From [Synechococcus] sp. NIES-970 (GTDB lineage Bacteria > Cyanobacteriota > Cyanobacteriia > Cyanobacteriales > MRBY01), in contig AP017959.1 in NCBI GenBank assembly GCA_002356215.1, positions 1,426,001 to 1,490,000 on the forward strand: a stretch of DNA of 64,000 bases, in the 5' to 3' direction. Each line of letters begins with the position of its first letter. The first letter of the stretch is position 1. The position numbers and the translations under genes were made by a program. Below the pieces are notes generated by a model. That model did no database searches. It had not been told where the DNA came from and was given only the letters and a program-made list of their open reading frames with translations. This document shows, one piece after another, positions 55,810-64,000 of this stretch.

Positions 55810-55842
55810 AAAAAAGCCCCAAGCAACAGAGGTTGCTATGGG
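55810..55842 (-). terminator. Rho-independent terminator of guaA
   Basis: On the minus strand the sequence reads CCC-A(T)AGCAAC-CTCT-GTTGCTTGGG followed by a six-base U-run (55810-55815 on the plus strand are A). The stem is about 10 bp with one bulge. It lies about 60 bases downstream of guaA and faces it. Confidence 0.8.
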
Positions 55843-55899
55843 ACTCCATAGACAGACAAAGTTTAAAACCCTAAAAATTAATCTGTGTTAACGCCAAGG

Positions 55900-57513
55900 C
55901 TATTCCCATTCAATGGTGCCGGGGGGCTTCGAGGTAATATCATAAACGACCCGATTGACCCCTTTCACCTCATTGACAATGCGGTTAGAAATCACTTCCA
56001 GCAATTCATAGGAAGGACGAGCCCAGTCTGCAGTCATGCCATCTTCACTGGTGATGAGACGTAAAACAATCGGGTGGGCATAGGTGCGCTTATCTCCCAT
56101 CACCCCAACACTGCGCACGGGCAGTAACACCGCAAAGGCTTGCCAGAAATCACTGTAAACTCCTTGCTTTTTGATTTCATCGCGCACGACCCAGTCTGCA
56201 TCCCGGAGAATATTTAGCCGTTCTGCCGTCACTTCGCCGATAATCCGAATCGCCAGACCAGGGCCAGGGAAAGGATGGCGGCGGATAATCTCATCGGGTA
56301 AACCAATGTTGGCTGCGACTTTGCGCACTTCGTCTTTAAAGAGCTTACGGAGAGGTTCTACCAATTTGAAGCGCAGATCTTCTGGTAAACCGCCGACATT
56401 GTGGTGACTCTTGATTTTGACAGCTACCCGCTCACCAGTTTTTGGGTCAACGTTAGTATCGGCAGATTCGATCACGTCGGGATATAGCGTCCCCTGGGCG
56501 AGGTAATCAAAGGGACCAAGACGTCTTGATTCTTCTTCAAAGACTGCAATGAATTCGTGACCAATCAGACGACGCTTTTCTTCGGGATCTGTCACCCCAG
56601 CTAGTTTGCCGATAAAGCGATCGCGGGCATTGATGTAGGCCACAGGAATGTGGAACTGCTCGTCAAAAATTTCGACGAGGCGTTCTGGTTCCCCTTTACG
56701 CATAAAGCCCTGATCGATAAACATACAGGTGAGTTGATCGCCGATCGCCTGGTGAAGCAAAAAGGCCAAAGTAGAAGAATCCACCCCGCCAGAAAGGGCC
56801 AAAAGGACCCGCTGGTCACCGATGCGAGCGCGGATTTCACGAATGGCTTCATCCACAAACGCCTGGGTCGTCCAAGTGGGCTCACATTTACAAATGTGAT
56901 AAACAAAGTTGCGGATCAGGGCCATGCCGTCTTTGGAATGGACCACTTCTGGGTGGAACTGCACCCCATAAAGTTGGCGCTGGTGGTGGGCGATCGCCGC
57001 GCAGGGGGTATTGTCTGTGTGGGCAAGAATCTCAAACCCACTGGGCAATTGCACACAGGAGTCTCCGTGGCTCATCCACATGGTGGAGCCTTCCCCCACA
57101 TTGGTCAGTAGATCGGTGGGATCGTCGATGAATAGAGAAGCCTTGCCATATTCCGCATGCTTGGCCCGTTCGACACTACCTCCCAGTTGTTTCACCATCA
57201 GCTGCATCCCGTAGCAAACCCCGAGGACGGGAATACCGAGATTCCAGATTTCTGGGTCACAGGCGGGGGCATAATCGTCATACACAGAGCTAGGGCCACC
57301 GGAGAGAATAATGCCGCTGGGGTTGAGTTGCCGCAGTTGATCCGCCGTGGTGCGGTAAGAAATCACCTCGGAGTAGACCTCGGTTTCCCGGATGCGGCGG
57401 GCGATCAGTTCAGAATATTGGGAGCCAAAATCGAGGATGACGATAATTTGGCGTTGGAGCTCGCTTCCGGTTACGGTGGAGTCGGTTGGTTTCTGGAGGG
57501 GGGTCGTAGTCAC
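55900..57513 (-). CDS. guaA: GMP synthase (glutamine-hydrolysing)
   Basis: GuaA converts XMP to GMP with glutamine and ATP. The protein has the N-terminal class I glutamine amidotransferase domain ([19 protein letters not shown], catalytic cysteine in [10 protein letters not shown], histidine in GVQFHPEV), the PP-loop ATPase motif [16 protein letters not shown] and the C-terminal dimerisation domain ending with KPPGTIEWE. The frame opens at a TTG at 57546; a GTG at 57513 (NVTTTPLQ) is nearer a plausible AGGGA and I prefer it (537 aa). Identification is certain, the start is not. A minus-strand terminator lies beyond the stop. Confidence 0.96.
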   Translation of the reverse strand: MTTTPLQKPTDSTVTGSELQRQIIVILDFGSQYSELIARRIRETEVYSEVISYRTTADQLRQLNPSGIILSGGPSSVYDDYAPACDPEIWNLGIPVLGVCYGMQLMVKQLGGSVERAKHAEYGKASLFIDDPTDLLTNVGEGSTMWMSHGDSCVQLPSGFEILAHTDNTPCAAIAHHQRQLYGVQFHPEVVHSKDGMALIRNFVYHICKCEPTWTTQAFVDEAIREIRARIGDQRVLLALSGGVDSSTLAFLLHQAIGDQLTCMFIDQGFMRKGEPERLVEIFDEQFHIPVAYINARDRFIGKLAGVTDPEEKRRLIGHEFIAVFEEESRRLGPFDYLAQGTLYPDVIESADTNVDPKTGERVAVKIKSHHNVGGLPEDLRFKLVEPLRKLFKDEVRKVAANIGLPDEIIRRHPFPGPGLAIRIIGEVTAERLNILRDADWVVRDEIKKQGVYSDFWQAFAVLLPVRSVGVMGDKRTYAHPIVLRLITSEDGMTADWARPSYELLEVISNRIVNEVKGVNRVVYDITSKPPGTIEWE

Positions 57514-57782
57514 GTTCAGCAAAAAATCCCTAGTGGAAGTTAACAAAAATGGAGCCGCAGACTAAAAATCTGAGGTGTAAAATTTCCCAGCAACGGTATT
57601 CACAGGGGCTGCTGTGGAGAAAGGGAAAAAAGTTGCGAATGCTGAAGAGAAATTTAAAACGGTATTTATAAAGCAAATAAATATTCCGAACAAAATAACA
57701 TAAATTGCTATTTTTTTAAAGTCTGATTTGAACCAGACAGGAACCGATTCCTTTCTGTATGCTCTAGGGATAGGTGATTTTG

Positions 57783-58784
57783 ATGGCGGCTCCCATGAAC
57801 TCGGTGGATTATCTGCGTATTAGTTTGATTGATCGGTGTAATTTTCGCTGCCAGTATTGTGTGCCGGAAGGGGCTAAGCTTGAGTACCTCACCTCGCCAG
57901 AGCAATTACAGAACCATGAGTTGTTGACCCTACTTGCCCACGTCTTTATCCCCCTGGGCTTCGGTAAATTTCGTCTGACGGGGGGGGAACCGTTACTGCG
58001 TCCCAATCTAGTCGATTTGGTGCGGGCGATCGCCCAACTGCCTGGGGTCGAAGATCTTTCCATGACCACCAATGCCTACCTCCTCGCTGATCTCGCCCAA
58101 GATCTCCATGATGCAGGGTTAAATCGCCTCAATATTAGCCTCGATTCCCTTAACCCAGACACCTTCGATCGCATCATTGGCAACCAGGGAAAGAGCCGCT
58201 GGCCCCAAACCTGGGCAGGAATCCAAGCGGCTCACCGGGTTGGGTTTGAGCCGCTGAAACTGAATGTGGTGGTAATCCCTGGGGTCAATGATCAAGAAGT
58301 ATTAGATTTGGCCGCCCTCACGGGCGATCGCCATTGGCATGTGCGCTTTATTGAGTTTATGCCCATTGGTAACGGTGATCTATTTCAAGAACGGGCCTGG
58401 ATCCCCTCAGCAGAACTGCGGCAATGGATCCGCGAAAAATGGGGCCTAGAAACAGCCCAGGTCCAAGGAAACGGCCCAGCGGATGTGTTTAAAATTCCTG
58501 GGGCAAAGGGAACCCTCGGCTTTATTTCCCAGATGTCAGAATGCTTTTGCGATCGCTGTAATCGGATGCGGCTTTCGGCGGATGGTTGGCTGCGGCCCTG
58601 CCTGTTAAATGAGGCCTCCCAAATTGATCTGAAAACTTTATTACGCACCGGGGCAGATCTGGCAGACATTCGGGCTACTGTGGGGCAACTGCTTCAGGCA
58701 AAACCAGAGATTAACTTCAAAATGCGTGACATGGGCAGTGCCACGGGCCAATATGGTCGTACCATGTCCCAGATCGGTGGCTAG
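57783..58784 (+). CDS. moaA: GTP 3',8-cyclase (molybdenum cofactor biosynthesis)
   Basis: MoaA is a radical-SAM enzyme that starts molybdopterin synthesis from GTP. The 333-aa protein has the radical-SAM cluster motif [15 protein letters not shown] (CxxxCxxC) and a second C-terminal cluster ([23 protein letters not shown]), plus [12 protein letters not shown]. It starts at ATG 57783, six bases after TAGGTGA; a second in-frame ATG at 57798 is possible. No other moa/moe gene is in the window. Convergent with the rhomboid gene with a three-base gap. Confidence 0.95.
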   Translation: MAAPMNSVDYLRISLIDRCNFRCQYCVPEGAKLEYLTSPEQLQNHELLTLLAHVFIPLGFGKFRLTGGEPLLRPNLVDLVRAIAQLPGVEDLSMTTNAYLLADLAQDLHDAGLNRLNISLDSLNPDTFDRIIGNQGKSRWPQTWAGIQAAHRVGFEPLKLNVVVIPGVNDQEVLDLAALTGDRHWHVRFIEFMPIGNGDLFQERAWIPSAELRQWIREKWGLETAQVQGNGPADVFKIPGAKGTLGFISQMSECFCDRCNRMRLSADGWLRPCLLNEASQIDLKTLLRTGADLADIRATVGQLLQAKPEINFKMRDMGSATGQYGRTMSQIGG

Positions 58785-58787
58785 AAC

Positions 58788-59384
58788 TTATCTGGTACTG
58801 AGGGATTTGGCGGCGATCGCCCCTCCGATCAGCCCAAATAAATGGCCTTCCCAGGAGACCCCAGGCATGGTCGGAAAAACGCTCCAGAGTACACCGCCAT
58901 AGAAAAAAAACACCAGCAGAGCGACCGCAACGGAAGGAATATCTCGCTGAAAATAGCCCCGGAACAGCAAAAAGCCGAGGTAGCCAAAAATAAGAATACT
59001 GGCGCCGATATGTACAGAATTAGGCGCGCCAATGAGCCACACCCCCAGGCCGCCGACTAGCATTGTGAAGAACGTCACGATAAAAAAATCTTCAAGACGC
59101 CGGAGCATCACCAGCCAGCCTAGAAAGGCAAAGGGGACTGTATTGGCAATGAGGTGCTGGAACCCTCCGTGAAGAAAGGGCGCAAAGAGAACCCCCCGCA
59201 GCCCCAGGGGTTGTCGGGGGACAATGCCAAACACATCTAAGCCACCCCGCCAGAGGTTTTGGAAGATCAGTTGGTCACTAATTTCTAGGCCCCAAAAACT
59301 AGCCAGCAAAATTCCCAAAATGTAGATCTGTTGCCTCAACTCTCGATTAATGACCTGTTGATTGCTCTCTGGGGGCTTAGTCAT
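58788..59384 (-). CDS. Rhomboid family intramembrane serine protease
   Basis: A 198-aa membrane protein with about six helices. The catalytic serine sits in HIGASILIFGYLGFLL (G-x-S motif, about residues 126-135) and the catalytic histidine in WEGHLFGLIGG near residue 180. A conserved LHGGFQHLIANTVPFAFLGW segment (about residues 71-90) is also typical. The substrates are unknown. ATG at 59384 (MTKPPESNQQ). The next gene upstream is the HhH protein on the same strand. Confidence 0.88.
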   Translation of the reverse strand: MTKPPESNQQVINRELRQQIYILGILLASFWGLEISDQLIFQNLWRGGLDVFGIVPRQPLGLRGVLFAPFLHGGFQHLIANTVPFAFLGWLVMLRRLEDFFIVTFFTMLVGGLGVWLIGAPNSVHIGASILIFGYLGFLLFRGYFQRDIPSVAVALLVFFFYGGVLWSVFPTMPGVSWEGHLFGLIGGAIAAKSLSTR

Positions 59385-59457
59385 GGCTCTGGCAAGAAAT
59401 GGTTTGAGAAATTTCCTTTCACGGTAACAAGTTTCCGGCAGGATCGGGCGATCGCCT

Positions 59458-59964
59458 TCATGAAAAACGAAACTGGTGCAGCCAAGCCATCACCTGTGCC
59501 GCCGAAAGGTTTAAGCGGGCCTGGAGGTCAGCAATATTGCGATAGGGACCCCGCTGCCGTTCGATGATCATCTGTTGGGCGATCGCCGGCTCAATCCCAA
59601 AAATGCTCAAAGCTTCCAGGGTCGCTTGGTTGACATTAATTTGCTGGGGCGCCAGCTCAGGGGCATAGTAAGCAAATGCCAAAATTGCTTCCAAGGGCTG
59701 GAGTCGCTGCATAGAAATGCCCAGGGCCGCCGCCACATCTTCGATGCTATAGAACTGCACCCCCTGGCTGGTGAGCTGCACCAGTGATCGCCCCTGGTGG
59801 ATCGAAATGCCCGGCAACCGGAGCCAATCATCCACCGTAGCGCGGTTTACATCAATCTTGATCCCTAAGCTTGCCGCCAATGTCACCTCTTCGAGGGATT
59901 GCAAGCGGTAGTAAGGATCCTGCTGTAGTCGTTGCTGGAGTTGTTTTTTCCGGAGAAAATTCAT
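59458..59964 (-). CDS. Helix-hairpin-helix (ComEA-like) protein
   Basis: The 168-aa product lacks a signal peptide or membrane helix. It has two helix-hairpin-helix-like units: DVNRATVDDWLRLPGISIHQGRSLV (about residues 38-62) and NVNQATLEALSIFGIEPAIAQQMI (about 109-132), each with the V-N-x-A-T-x-x-x-L-x-x-x-x-G pattern of the ComEA family. Its absence of an export signal means DNA uptake is not implied; cytoplasmic DNA or protein binding is possible. ATG at 59964 (MNFLRKKQL) is preferred; an in-frame start at 59982 is weaker. Confidence 0.83.
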   Translation of the reverse strand: MNFLRKKQLQQRLQQDPYYRLQSLEEVTLAASLGIKIDVNRATVDDWLRLPGISIHQGRSLVQLTSQGVQFYSIEDVAAALGISMQRLQPLEAILAFAYYAPELAPQQINVNQATLEALSIFGIEPAIAQQMIIERQRGPYRNIADLQARLNLSAAQVMAWLHQFRFS

Positions 59965-60221
59965 CGTCTGTGCTGGCCTCAATCCTGTCTACTCTACCCC
60001 TTGTTTATCGTTGCCGAAAGGATCCCTTAGCCTTTACAATAAGCCGATAAACTTATTTTTATTCATTATTTTGTAGATCAACTGGGATCAAACTGCCCAA
60101 AAATCTACACTATATTTCTTCCTTATTTTTATTTTTGGGAATCCCTCGGGACTGCCTCGATAACCTTACGAAAAAACCTATATTAAAAAATCACCCTATG
60201 GCTTCTAGGGTTAGTTTTGCT

Positions 60222-60740
60222 ATGAACTTTTATCAGCGTCGCCTATCTATTTTTATAGATGGGAATAACATGTTTTATGCGCAACAGAAAAACAATTGGT
60301 TTTTTGATCCCCGCCGCGTTTTAGATTATTTTACCTGTGATCCAAACGTACGTTTAATCAATGCCTTTTGGTACACTGGACTCAAAGATTCCCAAGATCA
60401 ACGGGGATTCCGGGATGCCTTGATTAGTTTAGGTTATACGGTACGCACGAAAATATTAAAAGAGTACTATGATGACGTTTCTGGACGTTATTCCCAGAAA
60501 GCAAATCTTGATATTGAAATTGTTGTTGATATGTTCAACACAGTTGATCAATATGATCAAGTGATTCTTTTTAGCGGCGATGGTGATTTCGAACGAGCCA
60601 TTGAACTATTACGTTCAAAAAATACCCATATTACCGTTGTTTCTACCGAAGGCATGATTGCTCGAGAACTACGAAACGCCACAGATCGCTACATTGACCT
60701 CAATGATTTACGGTCTGAAATTGAGAAGGTTGAACCTTAA
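60222..60740 (+). CDS. LabA-like NYN domain protein
   Basis: Members of this NYN/PIN-like family in cyanobacteria include LabA, which acts in clock output in Synechococcus elongatus; others are untested. The 172-aa protein shows the conserved LSIFIDGNNMFYAQQKNNWF, the acidic KANLDIEIVVDMFNT and VILFSGDGDFERAIELL segments (metal-binding aspartates) and TVVSTEGMIARELRNATDRYIDL. Two in-frame ATGs (60198 and 60222) are possible; the second gives the more usual N-terminus. The gene is more AT-rich than the 0-60 kb region. Clock function is not demonstrated here. Confidence 0.85.
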   Translation: MNFYQRRLSIFIDGNNMFYAQQKNNWFFDPRRVLDYFTCDPNVRLINAFWYTGLKDSQDQRGFRDALISLGYTVRTKILKEYYDDVSGRYSQKANLDIEIVVDMFNTVDQYDQVILFSGDGDFERAIELLRSKNTHITVVSTEGMIARELRNATDRYIDLNDLRSEIEKVEP

Positions 60741-61322
60741 CCTAACAGGGCAGTGGAAAATATCAAAAAAACGATTCAGTTAACGACCAACTACCACTGT
60801 TGTCTTCTTAGAGATGATGTTTAAGATGATAATCTAGCCGCCGCTAAGGACCCTTTTCGGTTCTATCAGAGGCGTTATAAACGGGGGCGATCGCCTAGAC
60901 CTTCTGAATGCGCACTTGGGGACGGATCAAACATCCTAAACATTTCCAAATTAATCCTGAATATTTTAAACGCACGCATTTTTTGCCCTACACATATAAT
61001 TTTGGAGTAGATGTCGAGGTCCATAAGCCCATCCACTTGGTATCGGTATGGATTTTTATGGTTTCTCTGCCCACACTGTTTTTTTAACATTTACTTTGTA
61101 CTGTAATCAATACAATTTTTAAAATCATTGTTAAAAATAATGCCCAGGGCGAAACATAATTTGTCTCAAAGGATTCATTATGGTTGTGCCTGAATCCCTT
61201 GAGGCAAGATTAAAAAAATAGAATCAGTTTAATTAATCATGAGTAGGCATTTAAAAATCTCAAAGAACCTATTTTGTGGAGATCGATTACCTAGAACTGT
61301 TTTTGAAGTGAATTAATTAACT
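60741..61322. other. AT-rich 582-base intergenic region
   Basis: No convincing gene. It is clearly more AT-rich than the rest of the window and contains a single HIP1 octamer (near 60887). A weak CAGTGG/CCACTG inverted repeat occurs near 60772-60804, and a short TGCCT/AGGCA hairpin near 61186-61205. The stretch before the flavoprotein gene (61290-61320) is AT-rich and could hold its promoter. Confidence 0.5.
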
Positions 61323-62543
61323 ATGTACAGATGTGATGTTTTAATAGTTGGTGCAGGGCCTGGAGGAGGTCATTGTGCTAGGTTATTAGCCAAAAAAGGA
61401 CATAAAGTTTTATTACTAGAGCGATACAAAGATTTCGGTCGTAATAACTTTTCTAGTGCGGGAGCCCCAAAAGAAATCTTAAGTAGATTTGATCTCCCTG
61501 AAATCCTTGTTGGTAGTTGGTGGAATAAATTTATCGTTGTAACAACTGATCATAAGAGAGTGTGGCAATCAGATAATCACCAAGGTTGTGTTCTAGATTT
61601 TAAAAAAATGCGTCAATTTCTAGCTGATGAAGTCAGTGATTATGGAGGCGAAGTATGGCTCGGGTGTCGTTACATAGATCATTGCGAACAAAATGATGCC
61701 CTTTTAGTAACGATTAAAAATAATCTTACAAACACAAAAATCGAAGTAATGGCCAATGTTCTGGTTGATGCGACTGGGGCGACGCGACGGGTAATGTGCG
61801 GCCAAATGAAAAAGAAGCCTTTATTCACCACTGCTACAGGGGTAGAACATTTAATTGAAGTTGATGAAAAAATATACAATACACATGCAAAAGCACTAAC
61901 TTTTTTGTTAGGGCATCAATGGATGCCTGGGGGATATTCTTGGGTGTTTCCTATGGAACAAAATATTCTTAAAGTTGGAGCAGGTGTCTATAATAAAAAA
62001 CACGAACTGGTTAAAGAAGTAAAACCTCTCAATCATTATATTGAACTTTTAATCCAAAACTATTTACAGGTCGAAAAATATAAGCTCATTGACGTACATG
62101 GAGAAACCCTAAAGTATAATTCTGGCCTGCAAGATATTTACAACAAAGGCAGAATAATTGCAATTGGGGATGCTGTTTCTACCGTAAATTGGCTGGGAGG
62201 CGAAGGTATCCGCCATGCGATGGAAAGTGCAGAAATTGCCCATGTTTTTATTTGTCAATTTCTCGAAGGCAAAATAAATAATTTCGATGGTTATCAGCAA
62301 CAGATGAAGTCTACTTTTTTGGCAAAGTGGAATATGTGTGAGAAGTTGGCCAACAAAAAATATACCCAAGATACTGATGCTCTCATAAACAGAGTTTTTT
62401 CTTACCTTGAAGGGCTAAAATTAGAAGATGTAGTTGATATTTTATTTTATTATAAATTCGAAAAAATCTCTAAGGGTTTAGGGGCTTTTGTTTTGAGAAA
62501 ATTACGGTCGTTTTTTAGGAAAAAAATCTGGGGCCGTCAATGA
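61323..62543 (+). CDS. Geranylgeranyl-reductase-like FAD-dependent oxidoreductase
   Basis: The 406-aa product is a flavoprotein of the geranylgeranyl reductase/ChlP-like group. It has an N-terminal FAD motif VLIVGAGPGGGHCARLLAKKG (about residues 6-26), the acidic loop LLERYKDFG, a middle segment DATGATRRVMCG, and the second FAD motif GRIIAIGDAVSTVNWLGGEGIRHAMESAE (about residues 274-302). A basic C-terminal tail follows. The substrate is unknown; archaeal and cyanobacterial relatives reduce polyprenyl double bonds. Codon use is distinctly AT-rich and HIP1 sites are absent from the gene, unlike most neighbours, which may point to transfer. Confidence in the fold is high, in the substrate low. 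Confidence 0.82.
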   Translation: MYRCDVLIVGAGPGGGHCARLLAKKGHKVLLLERYKDFGRNNFSSAGAPKEILSRFDLPEILVGSWWNKFIVVTTDHKRVWQSDNHQGCVLDFKKMRQFLADEVSDYGGEVWLGCRYIDHCEQNDALLVTIKNNLTNTKIEVMANVLVDATGATRRVMCGQMKKKPLFTTATGVEHLIEVDEKIYNTHAKALTFLLGHQWMPGGYSWVFPMEQNILKVGAGVYNKKHELVKEVKPLNHYIELLIQNYLQVEKYKLIDVHGETLKYNSGLQDIYNKGRIIAIGDAVSTVNWLGGEGIRHAMESAEIAHVFICQFLEGKINNFDGYQQQMKSTFLAKWNMCEKLANKKYTQDTDALINRVFSYLEGLKLEDVVDILFYYKFEKISKGLGAFVLRKLRSFFRKKIWGRQ

Positions 62544-62638
62544 ATCTTATGAGTCTTGTTCTCTGCCTCGCCATTAGGGTCTCTGAACCTGGACTAATAC
62601 CTCGGGTTTTTGGCTCCCCTAGAAAAATTTCACTTTGA
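62540..62638 (+). CDS. Possible 32-residue ORF overlapping the flavoprotein stop (weak)
   Basis: The ATG at 62540 overlaps the preceding TGA in ATGA, an arrangement typical of translational coupling. The frame reads MNLMSLVLCLAIRVSEPG and stops at 62638. No homology is recognised. It could be a random frame, a remnant, or a leucine-rich leader upstream of leuA. I list it only because of the overlap and the leucine content. Confidence 0.15.
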   Translation: MNLMSLVLCLAIRVSEPGLIPRVFGSPRKISL

Positions 62639-62922
62639 GGATTCAGAGCCTTCGACCCTAGTTTCGTTAGCGATGATGGTTAGGGCCGAATCGTCCGCTA
62701 CTATACTGCATATCTTGTTGTGCATAGGCCCAGCGCTTTTTTTGGGGGGACCCTGGGCGATCGCCAAATATTCCCCAGTTGAGTATCTAAATCTGAAAAA
62801 TTTAGTTTATCCTAAGGGGATAGCTATTTGGCCTTGATAGTGGTTCATAGCTAACCTTTTTTAGTCCACTCGATATAGAGATTTTTTTCTAGACCAATAT
62901 TTTCACGCCAAGGGAGCGGGAA
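62639..62922. promoter_or_regulatory. Leader region of leuA
   Basis: About 284 bases without a firm gene. A CCCAG/CTGGG inverted repeat flanks a T/G run near 62729-62756, next to a HIP1 site. A purine-rich AGGGAGCGGGAA lies directly before the leuA ATG and is the likely ribosome binding site. A 75-codon frame at 62610-62837 has no family-like features and is probably not a gene. Confidence 0.45.
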
Positions 62923-64000
62923 ATGATGAACAACCAAGACGATCGCATTATTATTTTCGACACAACTTTACGGGATGGTGAACAATCTCCGGGGGCAACC
63001 CTCAACGGAGACGAAAAACTGGCGATCGCCCGGGCCCTTGCACGACTTGGTGTAGACGTTATTGAAGCCGGTTTTCCCCGGGCGAGTCGGGGAGATTTTG
63101 ATGCCGTACAGCGCATCGCCGCTGAAGTGGGTACCGAGACAGGGCCGATTATCTGCGGTTTAGCCCGGGCCACCAAAGGGGACATCGAAGCCGCTGGCAA
63201 CGCCCTCAAACCCGCGTTTAAGCACCGGATTCACACCTTTATCGCCACCTCTGACATTCACCTCGAATACAAACTCCGCAAAACCCGCAAAGAAGTGCTG
63301 GAAATTGCGCCGGAGATGGTGGCCTACGCGAAAACCTTCACCAATGATGTGGAATTTTCCCCAGAGGATGCAGGCCGCTCTGATCCCGAGTTTCTTTACC
63401 AGATTCTCGAAGCCGTCATCGATGCGGGGGCGACCACCGTCAATATTCCTGACACCGTTGGCTACACAACCCCGGCAGAATTTGGCGCCTTGATCAAAGG
63501 CATCAAAGAAAATGTGCCCAACATCGACAGGGCGATTATTTCAGTCCATGGTCACAATGATCTGGGCTTAGCTGTAGCCAATTTTCTCGAAGCGGTGAAA
63601 AATGGCGCCCGCCAACTGGAATGTACGATCAATGGTATCGGTGAGCGGGCTGGCAACGCCGCCCTTGAAGAGCTGGTAATGGGCCTCCATGTACGGCGGC
63701 AGTATTTCAACCCATTCCTCGGTCGTCCGGTGGATTCTGAAGTCCCCCTCACAAACATCAATACCAAAGAGATCTACAAAACCTCCCGTCTGGTATCTAA
63801 TTTGACGGGGCTTTCGGTGCAGGCCAACAAGGCGATCGTGGGCCTCAATGCCTTTGCCCATGAGTCGGGTATTCATCAGGATGGCGTCCTGAAAAATAAA
63901 CTCACCTATGAGATTATGGACGCCCAATCCATTGGTTTAACCGACAACCAAATTATTTTGGGTAAGCACTCTGGCCGTAATGCCTTCCGCACCCGTCTCG
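62923..64000 (+). CDS. leuA: 2-isopropylmalate synthase (5' part)
   Basis: LeuA condenses acetyl-CoA with 2-oxoisovalerate, the first step of leucine synthesis. The frame runs from the ATG at 62923 to the window end (about 359 residues) with no stop. It has the catalytic motif [17 protein letters not shown], the [14 protein letters not shown] segment, HIHTF-like [29 protein letters not shown], the metal-binding [13 protein letters not shown], and [17 protein letters not shown], then [22 protein letters not shown] lies upstream. Leucine feedback (C-terminal regulatory domain) would be beyond the window. Homocitrate synthase is the main alternative but the motifs fit LeuA best. Confidence 0.96.
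   Translation, partial: MMNNQDDRIIIFDTTLRDGEQSPGATLNGDEKLAIARALARLGVDVIEAGFPRASRGDFDAVQRIAAEVGTETGPIICGLARATKGDIEAAGNALKPAFKHRIHTFIATSDIHLEYKLRKTRKEVLEIAPEMVAYAKTFTNDVEFSPEDAGRSDPEFLYQILEAVIDAGATTVNIPDTVGYTTPAEFGALIKGIKENVPNIDRAIISVHGHNDLGLAVANFLEAVKNGARQLECTINGIGERAGNAALEELVMGLHVRRQYFNPFLGRPVDSEVPLTNINTKEIYKTSRLVSNLTGLSVQANKAIVGLNAFAHESGIHQDGVLKNKLTYEIMDAQSIGLTDNQIILGKHSGRNAFRTRL

Noticed and set aside
59458-59964. ComEA DNA-uptake receptor
   Set aside because: No signal peptide or membrane helix, so only the HhH domain is claimed.
60875-61090. 71-codon minus-strand frame in the AT-rich gap
   Set aside because: Composition is random-looking with no conserved motif and no ribosome binding site.
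61180-61221. 13-codon ORF (MVVPESLEARLKK) upstream of the flavoprotein gene
   Set aside because: Too short to support and without clear conservation; may be chance.
62610-62837. 75-codon frame between the flavoprotein gene and leuA
   Set aside because: No recognisable features and poor start context; it also spans a HIP1/T-run stretch. Treated as non-coding leader.

Overview
The window looks like a chromosome segment of a unicellular cyanobacterium. It carries ndhN, the cyanobacteria-restricted families DUF3038, DUF4335, DUF3172 and DUF4359, a quinone methyltransferase, crtE, a type 2 isopentenyl-diphosphate isomerase and very many copies of the cyanobacterial palindrome GCGATCGC (HIP1). Moderate GC together with dense HIP1 is compatible with a Synechococcus PCC 7002 (Picosynechococcus)-like strain. 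The genus is an inference. I see no prophage, transposase, integrase, CRISPR array or rRNA operon. The segment is mostly housekeeping sequence.

Layout. 0-9 kb: 5' part of ruvA (-), dnaB (+), a small membrane/coiled-coil protein, the minus-strand asd-dapA-rnj cluster, tig (+) with a clear terminator, and tRNA-His. 9-20 kb: small cyanobacterial proteins, a LOG-family protein, a histidine phosphatase, an orphan HepT-like protein without its catalytic residues, glmS, gshB, aroB, a tandem DUF4333 lipoprotein, an MFS transporter, an exported two-repeat protein and ndhN. 19.5-27.6 kb: two sodium-coupled symporters (SSS and BASS families), fni, sppA, argJ and a DUF58 protein. 27.7-38.2 kb: a GIY-YIG protein, the DUF3038/DUF4335 pair, a lone cNMP-binding protein, a membrane glycosyltransferase, a YacP-type NYN protein, a minus-strand set (44-aa membrane protein, GNAT, compact protein kinase), a YgfZ-like protein, a lipoprotein with two LCCL-type repeats, and crtE with a DUF212 gene. 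38.3-55.8 kb: an RCK-2TM-RCK channel-like protein, DUF445, mnmG, a thioredoxin-like ferredoxin, a large sensor kinase followed by a small response regulator, an agmatinase-family gene, bcp, an RNA methyltransferase, tRNA-Leu, murA, a stand-alone Hpt protein, the quinone methyltransferase, a PP2A-like phosphatase, tRNA-Ser and an acyltransferase. 55.9-64 kb: guaA, moaA, a rhomboid protease, an HhH protein, a LabA-like NYN protein, an AT-rich patch with a geranylgeranyl-reductase-like flavoprotein, and the 5' part of leuA.

How the genes fit together. Most are single genes or short runs. Recognisable functional groups are lysine/threonine precursor synthesis (asd, dapA), cell-wall precursors (glmS, murA), isoprenoid and quinone synthesis (fni, crtE, menG/ubiE), arginine and leucine synthesis (argJ, leuA), redox defence (gshB, bcp), and signalling (sensor kinase plus regulator, Hpt protein, protein kinase, PP2A-like phosphatase, cNMP-binding protein). 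Thirteen gene pairs converge, and five of them overlap by exactly four bases so that the two stop codons share one tetranucleotide.

I did not find a clear new multi-gene system. The best leads are the double-LCCL lipoprotein, the RCK-2TM-RCK protein with an unusual pore motif, the catalytically degenerate orphan HepT-like protein, the AT-rich flavoprotein patch at 61.3-62.5 kb, and the conserved-looking 44-residue membrane protein at 34.6 kb.
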